Shown: piece after piece, positions 34,407 to 42,809 of the stretch
How positions within the stretch are numbered: position 1 is the stretch's first letter
Layout of the letters: each line of letters starts with the position of its first letter
Assembly: GCA_015060005.1 (NCBI GenBank)
Contig: SUZI01000010.1
Span: 1 to 52,965 of the forward strand
Reading direction: 5' to 3'
From: Rikenellaceae bacterium
GTDB lineage: Bacteria; Bacteroidota; Bacteroidia; Bacteroidales; Rikenellaceae
Length of the DNA stretch: 52,965 nt
Notes under the pieces: generated by a model
Databases searched by the model: none
What the model saw: only the letters and a program-made list of their open reading frames with translations
What the model was told of the DNA's origin: nothing
Position numbers and translations under genes: made by a program

Positions 34407-35224
34407 AATTTGTTAAAATATATGTATATCGGCAACGAAGTTGAATATCCACCGTAGTATTTTGAGCCTTTGAAGGTAGGTTTTGGACGACCCTCGCTAT
34501 CCAATAGCCACTCTTTTATATAGACGTCGCATCGCTCAATATTTTCAATATTGGTCGCTATGCGGTGTCGCATCTGCCAACGGTCATAATAGACAACCGT
34601 TCCTCTGCCCGCATCTTCAGCCTTACGCATTGCATCGCTCAAATGCCAACGCGATGTGCTCTCGGCACTTTGTCTGCCCAGCACGATGATGGCTCTGCTC
34701 TCGGTGTCCAACTCATTGCTTTTGAGCAATACTCCTAATGACGAGGAGTTGTTGTTAATGATGATTGCGACGGGAGTATCCTCTATGTAGCCTTCGATGC
34801 AGAGTGCATCGTGGTGCGATGTTACCTTCTCGGGAAAGAACACGTCGCCGTAGTATAGTAGTGCAAAGTCCAGACCAAATGAGAAATCCTGTGTGCGGTG
34901 GATGTAAGCATAATCTTCCTTGACGGCAGCTGTTATGTCGCGAACAACAGCCTCGTTTTCTACTCCGTAAAGTGCTATGATAGGCATACGCAACGAGTCT
35001 ACGACCTGGGCTATGTGTTCGACCTTTTGTCGGTATCGCTGACTATCCCACTTGTATCTGCCCTCGGGAGTGTAGTTCTTATCGTTGTAGAATCGCGAAG
35101 GGATGGTGTCATAGAGGGCATCGACGTCGTAGTAAGCCACGCCGACGACCTCGCTCGACTGGGCCGAAACGATGAATGGTAACAAGGTGAATATCACTAC
35201 GATAATGTGTGTGATATATCGCAT
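34379..35224 (-). CDS. Exported EEP-fold protein lacking catalytic residues
   Basis: This 281-residue protein is taken from MRYITHIIVVIFTLLPFIVSAQ, a signal peptide. It aligns by eye with Bacteroidota endonuclease/exonuclease/phosphatase proteins: YTPEGRYKWDSQRYRQK, then YGVENEAVVRDI (family CEVEN), FALLYYGD, and the terminal FKGSKYYGGYSTSLPIYIYF. The catalytic residues are mostly gone. The usual NVENLFD reads DVDALYD, GDFND reads GRQSA, the HFPSRSGG His is missing (INNNSSSLG), and the terminal SDHLP reads STSLP. It is therefore probably a non-enzymatic relative. It lies 4 nt after mnmA at the end of that operon. Confidence 0.75.
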   Translation of the reverse strand: MRYITHIIVVIFTLLPFIVSAQSSEVVGVAYYDVDALYDTIPSRFYNDKNYTPEGRYKWDSQRYRQKVEHIAQVVDSLRMPIIALYGVENEAVVRDITAAVKEDYAYIHRTQDFSFGLDFALLYYGDVFFPEKVTSHHDALCIEGYIEDTPVAIIINNNSSSLGVLLKSNELDTESRAIIVLGRQSAESTSRWHLSDAMRKAEDAGRGTVVYYDRWQMRHRIATNIENIERCDVYIKEWLLDSEGRPKPTFKGSKYYGGYSTSLPIYIYFNKLLDFSIKKL

Positions 35225-35228
35225 TGGT

Positions 35229-36404
35229 TTATTGATTAATTGTTCCCGAACCCACAAGAATATCTCCATCGTACCACGCTGCAAATTGCCCAGCCGCTAT
35301 GCCACGCTGAGGCTCATCGAAGAGTATGTATAATCCCTCCTCCTTTCGGATAAGCGTTGCGTCCTGGAGTGGCTGACGGTAGCGAATACGTACCCTGTAA
35401 CGGCGTGTGTCGCCTAAGGACATCTCCTCCGAGGGGTTTATCCAATGTATCTCCTCCGATTTTATGTGCAGGGCTCGGCGGTAGAGTCCAGGGTGGGAAT
35501 CTCCTTCGCCTACATATATTACATTCTGCTCTACGTCGGTTGCGATGATAAACAGCGACTCCTTTCTGCCACCTATGCCCAATCCTTTGCGTTGTCCTAT
35601 GGTGTAGAAGTGTGCACCCTTATGTACGCCGACCTTCTTGCCATCGCGGACGGTATAGTGGAATGGCTCGGCAAGCTTTTTCAAATCGCTCTCTTCTCCG
35701 AAGTGTTGATAGCCTCGCCACGTGGGCAGTATCTCGTGCACATTACCTTCACGTGCGGCAAGTTTCTGCTGCAAGAATACGGGGAGGTCAACCTTGCCGA
35801 CAAAACATATTCCCTGCGAGTCTTTGCGTTTTGCGGTAGCCAATTTCTGGGCGGCAGCAACCTCACGTACCTCGGGCTTGAGCATATCACCGATAGGGAA
35901 GAGTGCATAACGCAGCTGCTCCTGCGTGAGCTGGCATAGAAAATAGCTCTGGTCTTTGTTTGGGTCGGAGCCTGCTAATAGGCGGTAGTAGGTCTTGCCG
36001 TCTACCTCGTAGCTCTCTTTGCGGCAATAGTGTCCCGTAGCCACATAGTCTGCTCCGAGCTTGAGAGCCTCTTTGAGAAATACGTCAAATTTTATCTCGC
36101 GGTTGCAGAGCACGTCGGGGTTAGGTGTCCGCCCCTTTTCATACTCTGCGAACATATAATCCACTACACGCTTCTTGTACTCCTCCGACAGGTCGACAAA
36201 GCGAAAAGGTATATCTAATCGTTTGGCAACCAACTCGGCAAAAACCTGGTCGTCGTACCACGGACAGTCGCCCTCGAGTGTGCCCGTTGTGTCGTGCCAA
36301 TTACGCATAAAGAGACCGATGACTTCGTGTCCCTGCTCTTTGAGCAGATACGCTGCCACCGAGGAGTCTACGCCTCCCGACAATCCAACGACAACCTTTG
36401 CCAT
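35229..36404 (-). CDS. mnmA: tRNA 2-thiouridylase
   Basis: This 391-residue enzyme puts sulfur at position 2 of the wobble uridine in tRNA-Lys, -Glu and -Gln. P-loop [16 protein letters not shown] (about 6-21), the catalytic cysteines Cys 100 ([12 protein letters not shown]) and Cys 200 ([10 protein letters not shown]), [11 protein letters not shown] and the C-terminal barrel are all present. It starts 2 nt downstream of the GNAT gene stop and is followed 4 nt later by the EEP-like gene. Linking a tRNA-modifying enzyme to a ROK regulator in one operon is unusual, but it may be transcription convenience. Confidence 0.97.
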   Translation of the reverse strand: MAKVVVGLSGGVDSSVAAYLLKEQGHEVIGLFMRNWHDTTGTLEGDCPWYDDQVFAELVAKRLDIPFRFVDLSEEYKKRVVDYMFAEYEKGRTPNPDVLCNREIKFDVFLKEALKLGADYVATGHYCRKESYEVDGKTYYRLLAGSDPNKDQSYFLCQLTQEQLRYALFPIGDMLKPEVREVAAAQKLATAKRKDSQGICFVGKVDLPVFLQQKLAAREGNVHEILPTWRGYQHFGEESDLKKLAEPFHYTVRDGKKVGVHKGAHFYTIGQRKGLGIGGRKESLFIIATDVEQNVIYVGEGDSHPGLYRRALHIKSEEIHWINPSEEMSLGDTRRYRVRIRYRQPLQDATLIRKEEGLYILFDEPQRGIAAGQFAAWYDGDILVGSGTINQ

Positions 36405-36406
36405 AC

Positions 36407-36925
36407 CTATTCTAATATCTTCTGAAAAATCAGTTCATCCTGCCACTCTCCATCGACGAAAGTCCACTCCTTGCGTACTCCCGAGAGCTGATATCCCACG
36501 CTGCGGAACAGAGTTTCACTCGCCTTGTTACCCTCCGTTACGCCACACCATAGCTGATGCAGGTGCAGAATCTCTTTGGCGTAGCACTCCAATGCTAACA
36601 GAGCATCTTTTGCATAACCTCTCAGGCGATAGCTCTCGTCTACTATTATGCCCACTCCGGCACGCAGATTTTGTGGGTCAAACTCCAACAAATCCACTGC
36701 ACCAACGACCTCTCCCTCGTTGTTCTCGATGATGAGTCGTTGCTGACGTGTGGCGTATATGTCGTATTGCTGTTCGCTTATCAGTTGCGAAAGAGTATGG
36801 CGAGAAAACGGAGCCAATGTTCCGCTTACTCGCCATAGTGTCAGGTCATTTTCCCACCTATACAACGCCTCCACGTCGGATGGCTCCAACGCTCTGAGGT
36901 GAGAAATCTTACCCTTGATATTCAT
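36407..36925 (-). CDS. GNAT N-acetyltransferase, RimJ/L type
   Basis: This 172-residue protein shows the GNAT core: [19 protein letters not shown] at the N-terminus, the [20 protein letters not shown] beta-strands, and the acetyl-CoA loop near [20 protein letters not shown], followed by [20 protein letters not shown]. Closest to the SpeG/RimL-like side of the family, acetylating a polyamine or an N-terminal amine; the substrate is not settled. It is 4 nt after the ROK gene and 2 nt before mnmA. Confidence 0.88.
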   Translation of the reverse strand: MNIKGKISHLRALEPSDVEALYRWENDLTLWRVSGTLAPFSRHTLSQLISEQQYDIYATRQQRLIIENNEGEVVGAVDLLEFDPQNLRAGVGIIVDESYRLRGYAKDALLALECYAKEILHLHQLWCGVTEGNKASETLFRSVGYQLSGVRKEWTFVDGEWQDELIFQKILE

Positions 36926-36929
36926 CGGT

Positions 36930-38165
36930 TTACAAACCTATAATCTTGTTGTGAATCAACATCGCTGCACCCCACGCATTGGCATTCTCGGACATACTCG
37001 AGAGACGGAACTTGGTATCCTTGTATACCAGGTTGAGCGAATACTTGTTGGTCGACGACTTGAGAGGCAACATAATGTAGTCGCCCGCCATTGCCAAGTT
37101 ACCACCCACGATAACCGACTCTGGGTTGAAGGTGTTGATAAGGAAAGCCACTGCCTTACCCAACTTCTCGCCCACCTCCTCAATAAGCTCTATCGAGAGG
37201 TTGTCGTCGTTTTTCGCTGCTGCGATGATGTCGTTGATATGTATCGCCTCGCCATTGTCATACTTCTCGCGAAGGATAGTGTTCACACCGCTGCGAATCA
37301 GCTCCACGAGTTTATCCTCGATAGCGATACCCGACACCTCGGTCTCCAGGCATCCCTTCTTGCCACAGGCACATATCTTCTCGTTGTCGAAGAATGGAAT
37401 ATGACCAAACTCGCCTGCAAAACCATTCTTTCCGTAGTATAGCTTACCATCGATAACTATTCCGATAGCAATACCGCGACCCAAGTGGAGATATATCACA
37501 TCCTGCTCGGCTTTGGTGCGTGAGCAGTTGTACTCTGCGTAGCATCGTGCACGTGTGTCATTCTCGAGCAATACGCGAATCTTCACACGCTCCTGGATGA
37601 TATCACGCAACGACATATCGCTCGATGTGAAATACATATATGAGCGACCTGTCTCTGGGTTTACACGACCCACGATAGATACTCCCAGACCGAGAATCTT
37701 TGCTCTGTCGATACCGCAGGTGTCGATGAAATTCTCGATGTTGCTACATATCTTTTCTAAACATTGTGGACGGTTCTGCAACTCAAATGTAGTGTCGCTG
37801 ACCTCCTTAATTATGTTGTTCTTCAAGTCGGTAATGACGTATGTCATCGAATCTCTGCCCACGTTGACTCCTGCAAAATATATCGCTGAGTTAGCCAATC
37901 CGAAGACGTTTGGACGGCGACCACCCGGAGTCTCAACCTTTCCCAAATCGATGACAATCTTCTCGTCGATAAGCTCTTGCACGAGTTTAGTGATTGTCGG
38001 TACGCTTATGTGTAGCTCCTTGGTGAGCTCCGAAAGCGTACACTCTCCATTAACCGCCATATATGCAATGATATTACGCTTGATGATATTGTTCTTGTGG
38101 GTAATACCTTTGATATTTTCATTTGGCTTAATGTCGAAAAATTCGGTAAGTGAAGAAATGCTCAT
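36930..38165 (-). CDS. ROK-family transcriptional regulator
   Basis: This 411-residue protein has an N-terminal winged helix (residues about 35-90, CTLSELTKELHISVPTITKL) and a ROK domain (about 95-405) with GLGVSIVGRVNPETG, LENDTRARCYAEY, GRGIAIGIVIDGKLYYGKNG and the zinc motif CACGKKGCLE. This is the NagC/Mlc/XylR layout: a repressor released by a sugar or phosphosugar. It heads the operon ROK-GNAT-mnmA-EEP. No sugar-use genes lie nearby, so its target and ligand are unclear. The promoter at 38193-38224 is likely autoregulated, though no operator is seen. Confidence 0.9.
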   Translation of the reverse strand: MSISSLTEFFDIKPNENIKGITHKNNIIKRNIIAYMAVNGECTLSELTKELHISVPTITKLVQELIDEKIVIDLGKVETPGGRRPNVFGLANSAIYFAGVNVGRDSMTYVITDLKNNIIKEVSDTTFELQNRPQCLEKICSNIENFIDTCGIDRAKILGLGVSIVGRVNPETGRSYMYFTSSDMSLRDIIQERVKIRVLLENDTRARCYAEYNCSRTKAEQDVIYLHLGRGIAIGIVIDGKLYYGKNGFAGEFGHIPFFDNEKICACGKKGCLETEVSGIAIEDKLVELIRSGVNTILREKYDNGEAIHINDIIAAAKNDDNLSIELIEEVGEKLGKAVAFLINTFNPESVIVGGNLAMAGDYIMLPLKSSTNKYSLNLVYKDTKFRLSSMSENANAWGAAMLIHNKIIGL

Positions 38166-38192
38166 TGTTGAATTATTTTAATTACTCGAGTG

Positions 38193-38224
38193 CAAATATA
38201 ATTAAAAGATAGCTTACGAACAAT
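38193..38224 (-). promoter_or_regulatory. Promoter of ROK-GNAT-mnmA operon
   Basis: On the minus strand, ATTG (38224-38221), 20-nt spacer, TATATTTG (38200-38193). The start codon lies 27 nt downstream. Confidence 0.7.
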
Positions 38225-38260
38225 AATATTTTAATAATTTTAACAAAATTAATAAAAAAA

Positions 38261-38284
38261 TACCATTTCGACGCCGAAATGGTA
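38261..38284 (-). terminator. Terminator of fabD
   Basis: TACCATTTCG / CGAAATGGTA around ACGC, followed on the minus strand by a run of T's (A's at 38254-38260). It lies 25 nt past the fabD stop codon. Confidence 0.85.
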
Positions 38285-38309
38285 CTCTTATTCTAAAAAT
38301 CAGATGCGA

Positions 38310-39191
38310 TTACAACGCCGATTTTGACTCTACTTCAACCTCTGCACTTACCTTTTTGATTAATCCCTGGAGCACGTTTCCTGGTCCTAACTCTGTGTAA
38401 GAGTTGATGCCATCGGCAATCATATTCTGAGCCGACTGGGTCCAGCGAACAGGGGCTGTGAGCTGAGCTATTACGTTGCGTTTGATAGCCTCGCTGTCGC
38501 TCTGTGGCTGAGCATCGACATTCTGATATATAGGGCACGAAGGGGTGTGGAACTCTACCTCTGCAATAGCCTTCTCCAACTCTACGCGAGCGGGCTCCAT
38601 CAGAGGAGAGTGGAATGCTCCGCCTACGGGTAGACGCAATGCACGACGTGCACCAGCCTCCTTGAGTTGCTCGCAAGCCTTGTCGACAGCCTCGTTAGCT
38701 CCCGAGATTACAATCTGTCCTGGACAGTTGTAGTTGGCTGCTACCACAACTCCGTCGATAGCCTTGCAGCACTCCTCAACCACCGCATCCTCCAAACCGA
38801 GGATAGCTGCCATACCTCCAGGCTGCTGCTCGCAGCACGCCTGCATAGCGAGTGCTCGCTTTGCCACTAACTTCAATCCATCTTCAAAAGAGAGTGCTCC
38901 CGCAACGACGAGTGCCGAAAACTCACCGAGAGAGTGTCCTGCAACAGCGTCAGGCTTCACCCCGAGCACCTTTGCCAAGATTACCGAGTGCAGAAAGACT
39001 GCAGGTTGAGTAACCTTTGTCTGCTTGAGCTCCTCGGCTGTGCCGTTGAACATTATATCGGTGATGTTAAATTCTAAAATCTCGTTAGCTCTGTTGAAGA
39101 GCTGCTTTGCCTCCACACTATTCTCGTATAGGTCTTTACCCATTCCTGGGTACTGAGCACCCTGTCCTGGAAAAACGTATGCGTGTTTCAT
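38310..39191 (-). CDS. fabD: Malonyl-CoA:ACP acyltransferase
   Basis: This 293-residue enzyme loads malonyl units onto acyl carrier protein for fatty acid synthesis. Start at MKHAYVFPGQGAQYPGMG; the 18 codons further upstream are not conserved. Ser 87 lies in GHSLGE and His 194 in GGAFHSPLMEP, and the oxyanion-loop glutamine in PGQGAQ. ANYNCPGQIVISG and the C-terminal TELGPGNVLQGLI are further family marks. The gene stands alone with its own promoter and terminator, divergent from rmuC. Confidence 0.96.
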   Translation of the reverse strand: MKHAYVFPGQGAQYPGMGKDLYENSVEAKQLFNRANEILEFNITDIMFNGTAEELKQTKVTQPAVFLHSVILAKVLGVKPDAVAGHSLGEFSALVVAGALSFEDGLKLVAKRALAMQACCEQQPGGMAAILGLEDAVVEECCKAIDGVVVAANYNCPGQIVISGANEAVDKACEQLKEAGARRALRLPVGGAFHSPLMEPARVELEKAIAEVEFHTPSCPIYQNVDAQPQSDSEAIKRNVIAQLTAPVRWTQSAQNMIADGINSYTELGPGNVLQGLIKKVSAEVEVESKSAL

Positions 39192-39222
39192 AATCTTTCT
39201 GTTTGTAATTCTTTTGCGGCTG

Positions 39223-39254
39223 CAAATATAAAGCCTGAGAACCAAAAAACCAAA
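39223..39254 (-). promoter_or_regulatory. Promoter of fabD
   Basis: On the minus strand, TTTG (39254-39251), 20-nt spacer, TATATTTG (39230-39223). Start codon is 32 nt downstream. It is a consensus match. Confidence 0.8.
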
Positions 39255-39290
39255 CTTGCTATTTGCTCAGGATGTAAATATGAAGTGGAT

Positions 39291-39298
39291 TATATTTG
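39291..39298 (+). promoter_or_regulatory. -7 box of rmuC
   Basis: TATATTTG, 54 nt before the start at 39353. No TTTG at 20 nt; the nearest (39262-39265) has a 25-nt spacer. Confidence 0.5.
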
Positions 39299-39352
39299 CA
39301 AAATAGGCTTCAAGATACTAACTTTGGTCTCGGAAATTTTAATTCAAAAGAG

Positions 39353-40621
39353 ATGGATTTGGTATACATTATAATAATAGTATTGCTGGTCGCTACATTG
39401 GTCGGTTTGTTGGTTTATCTTCGCTCTTTCAAGCAGAGTGTGTCCGTTCTGGAGCAACGTGCCGAGGAGGCTGAGCAGCAAGTGCGTCAAGCCGAGAGTG
39501 CCCGCGAGCAGGAGCGAGTGTTGCGTGTCAAGGCTGAGACGCAGCTTGAGGCGGAGCGTCAATCCGTAGCCGATAAGGTACGTTCGCAGGAGGATATGGA
39601 GAAGGCTCTGCGTGAGCAGTTCCGTAATTTAGCAGGCGATGTGTTGCAGGAGCAGAGTCGTCGTTTTAAGGAGAATAATACAGAGTCTATGAATATGATA
39701 CTCAAACCATTGAAGGATAATATAGCCGACTTCCGACTGCGTATGGAGGGTATCTTTAGCCATCAGACCGAGCAGAGCGGAGCATTGAAGAATGAGTTGA
39801 AACGCCTTATGGAGCTCAACGCTCAGATTACTACCGAGACAACCAATCTTACCAATGCCCTCAAGGGAAACTCGAAGGTGCAGGGTGATTGGGGTGAGGT
39901 CATTTTGCAAACCATCCTCGAGAAGAGTAATCTGATAAAAGGTGTGCACTACGATACTCAGCTCAATGTGAAGGATGAGGAGGGTAATAATCTCCGTCCC
40001 GATGTGGTGATGTATCTGCCGGGTGATAAGCAGATAATCATCGACTCAAAGGTGTCGCTTACCGCCTACGTCAACTATGTCGCTGCCGAGAGTGATGCGG
40101 CTGCACGTGCTGCTATGGCGGCTCACGTGGCATCTGTGCGTCAGCACGTTAAGGAGCTTGGCTCAAAGCAGTATCAGCAATATATGCAGTCGCCCGATTT
40201 TGTGATTATGTTTGTCCCCAACGAGCCTGCTTTCCTGGATGCACTGAAGGAGGATAACACCATCTGGAGCGATGCTTACGAGAAGAAGGTTATAGTATCA
40301 TCGCCTACAAACCTCTTTGCTTTGTTGAAGATTGTAGCCGACCTGTGGCAACGCGATGAGCAGACCAAGAACCAGGAGAAGATTATCAAGTGTGGCACGA
40401 CGCTCTATGAGCAGTTGGTAGCCTTTGAGGATGAACTGTTGAATGTGGGGGCGAGCATTGTTAAGGCTCAGGAGAACTACGATAAGGCGTTGAAGCGACT
40501 CAGGAGCGGTAATAACAATATCGTGCGAGTAGGAGAGCGTCTGCGAGATATGGGACTCCCCACCGCAAAACGCCAGAATAGTAAACTTCTTAATGATATC
40601 TCCACCAGCGAGGAAGCCTAA
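39353..40621 (+). CDS. rmuC: RmuC family protein
   Basis: This 422-residue protein starts at MDLVYIIIIVLLVATLVGLL, an N-terminal membrane anchor; a TTG 19 codons upstream lies in the -7 box and is rejected. A coiled coil (about 28-110, VLEQRAEEAEQQVRQAESAR) leads into the RmuC nuclease-like domain with GNSKVQGDWGEVILQTILEK, LRPDVVMYLPGDKQIIIDSK and SPTNLFALLKIVADLW. RmuC limits inversions at short inverted repeats and has a role in DNA recombination. Its D-E-K residues fit a restriction-endonuclease-like core. It is convergent with uvrB. Confidence 0.93.
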   Translation: MDLVYIIIIVLLVATLVGLLVYLRSFKQSVSVLEQRAEEAEQQVRQAESAREQERVLRVKAETQLEAERQSVADKVRSQEDMEKALREQFRNLAGDVLQEQSRRFKENNTESMNMILKPLKDNIADFRLRMEGIFSHQTEQSGALKNELKRLMELNAQITTETTNLTNALKGNSKVQGDWGEVILQTILEKSNLIKGVHYDTQLNVKDEEGNNLRPDVVMYLPGDKQIIIDSKVSLTAYVNYVAAESDAAARAAMAAHVASVRQHVKELGSKQYQQYMQSPDFVIMFVPNEPAFLDALKEDNTIWSDAYEKKVIVSSPTNLFALLKIVADLWQRDEQTKNQEKIIKCGTTLYEQLVAFEDELLNVGASIVKAQENYDKALKRLRSGNNNIVRVGERLRDMGLPTAKRQNSKLLNDISTSEEA

Positions 40622-40631
40622 ATCATAGATA

Positions 40632-42677
40632 TTATTTCTGTTCTACCTCCTCTTTCAATTTCTGCAACTCATACATCTTGTCGCGATAGCGAGCTGCGGC
40701 GAGGAAATCGAGTGATTTGGCTGCTCGCTCCATATCCTCACGTGCTTTGGCGATGAGTGCGTCTACATTCTCTGCCTTCATTTTTGCTGCTATCTCGGCA
40801 ATATTCTCGGCTGCCTGGGCACTCAGATAGTGGTCTTCCATAATTGGATAGGCGATGATGTTCTCGGGCTTATTATCTGCTCCGAGCAGTAGCTTTTGTC
40901 CACGTCCGCTCTTTTGTGCCTGGCGAGGAAGTTTCTCGTTTTCGACGTTGTATGCCACCTGCTTCTCACGGCGACGGTTACTCTGCTCAATAGCCATAGC
41001 CATCGAGTCGGTGCAACGGTCGGCGTAGAGAATAACATTTCCGTTGGAGTGGCGTGCGGCACGACCGGCAATCTGCGTTATGGCACGCACATTACGCAGG
41101 AAGCCCTCCTTATCGGCATCGAGTATCGCTACCAATCCTACCTCCGGAAGGTCAAGACCCTCTCGCAAAAGGTTTACTCCGATGAGCACGTCAAAGAGCC
41201 CATCCCGCAAATCCTCCAGAATTTGTACTCGCTCCAATGTGTCTACGTCGGAGTGTATGTAGCGGTTGCGGACACCCATCCTGTCAAAATATTTCGACAG
41301 CTCTTCCGCCATACGCTTTGTGATGGTCGTAACGATAATCTTGTCGTCAACTCTCGCTCGACGGTCTATCTCTTCGAGTAGGTCATCTATCTGGTTTTCA
41401 GTTACTCTAACCTCGAGTGGCGGGTCTACCAAACCTGTCGGACGTATGAGCTGCTCGGCTGTTATGCCCTCGCTCTTCATTAGCTCGTAATCCGATGGCG
41501 TAGCACTCACATATAGTGTTGTACCTGCCAGGTTATTAAACTCCTCATAACGCAACGGGCGGTTATCTTTTGCTGCCGGCAGACGGAAGCCATACTCTAC
41601 AAGGTTCTCTTTTCGGGCACGGTCTCCTCCGAACATTGCGTGTATCTGAGGCAGGGTAACGTGGCTCTCGTCGATGATAACCAAGTAGTCTTGTGGGAAA
41701 TAGTCCAACAGGCAGAATGGGCGTGTACCCGCTGCTCTGCCATCGAAGTAACGAGAGTAGTTCTCAATGCCTGGACAATATCCCAGTTCCTTAATCATCT
41801 CCAGGTCATATTCCACACGCTGCTTGATACGTTTAGCCTCCAACTCGCGGCCCTCCTTCTCAAAGAATTTAATCTGAGCAGCGAGGTCATCCTGAATCAT
41901 TATTATGGCACTATTTATTCGTTCACGTGTGGTAACGAACAAATTGGCAGGGTATATCTTCACCTTCTCAATCTCCTCATAACGCTGACCCGTTACGGGG
42001 TCGATGAGTTGAAGGGACTCTATCTCTTGGTCGAAGAATACTACGCGGTAACACTTGTCGCCAAAGGCTGTCATAATATCTATCGTGTCGCCTTTGACGC
42101 GGAATGTGGCAGGAGCCATATCGGTCTCGGTGCGAGTGTAGAGGGCTTCCACCAATCGGTAGAGAAATATCTTCATCGCCCACTGGTCGCCCACCTCTAT
42201 GTTGATAGATGTGGCGTGAAAGTCAGCAGGGTTGCCTATGCCATACAGACACGAGACACTCGATACGACCAACACATCTCTGCGTCCCGAGAGTAGCGAT
42301 GCCGTAGTACTCAGACGCATCTTCTCTATCTCATCGTTTATCGAGAGGTCTTTTTCGATGTAGGTGTCGGTCGTTGGCAGATAAGCCTCTGGCTGATAGT
42401 AGTCGTAATACGAAACGAAATACTCCACAGCATTCTCGGGAAAGAAGTTCTTGAACTCTCCGTAGAGCTGTGCTGCTAATGTCTTGTTGTGGCTGAGGAT
42501 TAGTGTCGGGCGGTTTAGTTGGGCTACTACGTTAGCCATAGTGAAAGTCTTTCCCGAGCCTGTTACGCCCAGCAAGGTGTGGTATTTTCCACCCCTTGTG
42601 ATAGCCTTAACGAGCTTGTCTATTGCCTCGGGCTGATCGCCCGTAGGAGCATAATCGGAAACCAACTTAAAATCCAT
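40632..42677 (-). CDS. uvrB: Excinuclease ABC subunit B
   Basis: This 681-residue helicase-like subunit verifies damage and recruits UvrC in nucleotide excision repair. Walker A GVTGSGKT (37-44), the beta-hairpin region YYDYYQPEAYLPTTDTYIEK, DESHVTLPQ (Walker B), ATPSDYEL, INLLREGLDLPEVGLV-type motif V and QIAGRAARH are present. The C-terminal UVR domain (AKSLDFLAAARYRDKMYELQ) contacts UvrC. Full length. It is divergent from dnaG with a 132-nt gap. Confidence 0.98.
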   Translation of the reverse strand: MDFKLVSDYAPTGDQPEAIDKLVKAITRGGKYHTLLGVTGSGKTFTMANVVAQLNRPTLILSHNKTLAAQLYGEFKNFFPENAVEYFVSYYDYYQPEAYLPTTDTYIEKDLSINDEIEKMRLSTTASLLSGRRDVLVVSSVSCLYGIGNPADFHATSINIEVGDQWAMKIFLYRLVEALYTRTETDMAPATFRVKGDTIDIMTAFGDKCYRVVFFDQEIESLQLIDPVTGQRYEEIEKVKIYPANLFVTTRERINSAIIMIQDDLAAQIKFFEKEGRELEAKRIKQRVEYDLEMIKELGYCPGIENYSRYFDGRAAGTRPFCLLDYFPQDYLVIIDESHVTLPQIHAMFGGDRARKENLVEYGFRLPAAKDNRPLRYEEFNNLAGTTLYVSATPSDYELMKSEGITAEQLIRPTGLVDPPLEVRVTENQIDDLLEEIDRRARVDDKIIVTTITKRMAEELSKYFDRMGVRNRYIHSDVDTLERVQILEDLRDGLFDVLIGVNLLREGLDLPEVGLVAILDADKEGFLRNVRAITQIAGRAARHSNGNVILYADRCTDSMAMAIEQSNRRREKQVAYNVENEKLPRQAQKSGRGQKLLLGADNKPENIIAYPIMEDHYLSAQAAENIAEIAAKMKAENVDALIAKAREDMERAAKSLDFLAAARYRDKMYELQKLKEEVEQK

Positions 42678-42776
42678 AACGCCAATTTGAGTCTGTAAAG
42701 TTAGTAAATAAACGTCAATTGTGAAAAAATATCACTCTTTGCTGCTCAATTTTCGTGAAAACAGAGATAATTTTAT

Positions 42777-42784
42777 TAAATTTG
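42777..42784 (+). promoter_or_regulatory. -7 box of dnaG
   Basis: TAAATTTG, with the GTG start of dnaG 26 nt downstream. -33 is not clear. Confidence 0.5.
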
Positions 42785-42809
42785 CAGACTAAATATTTTG
42801 CAAGTTGCG

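Noticed and set aside
41640..42296. 218-codon open frame on plus within uvrB
   Set aside because: It is antisense to conserved uvrB codons and shows no family resemblance or ribosome-binding context.
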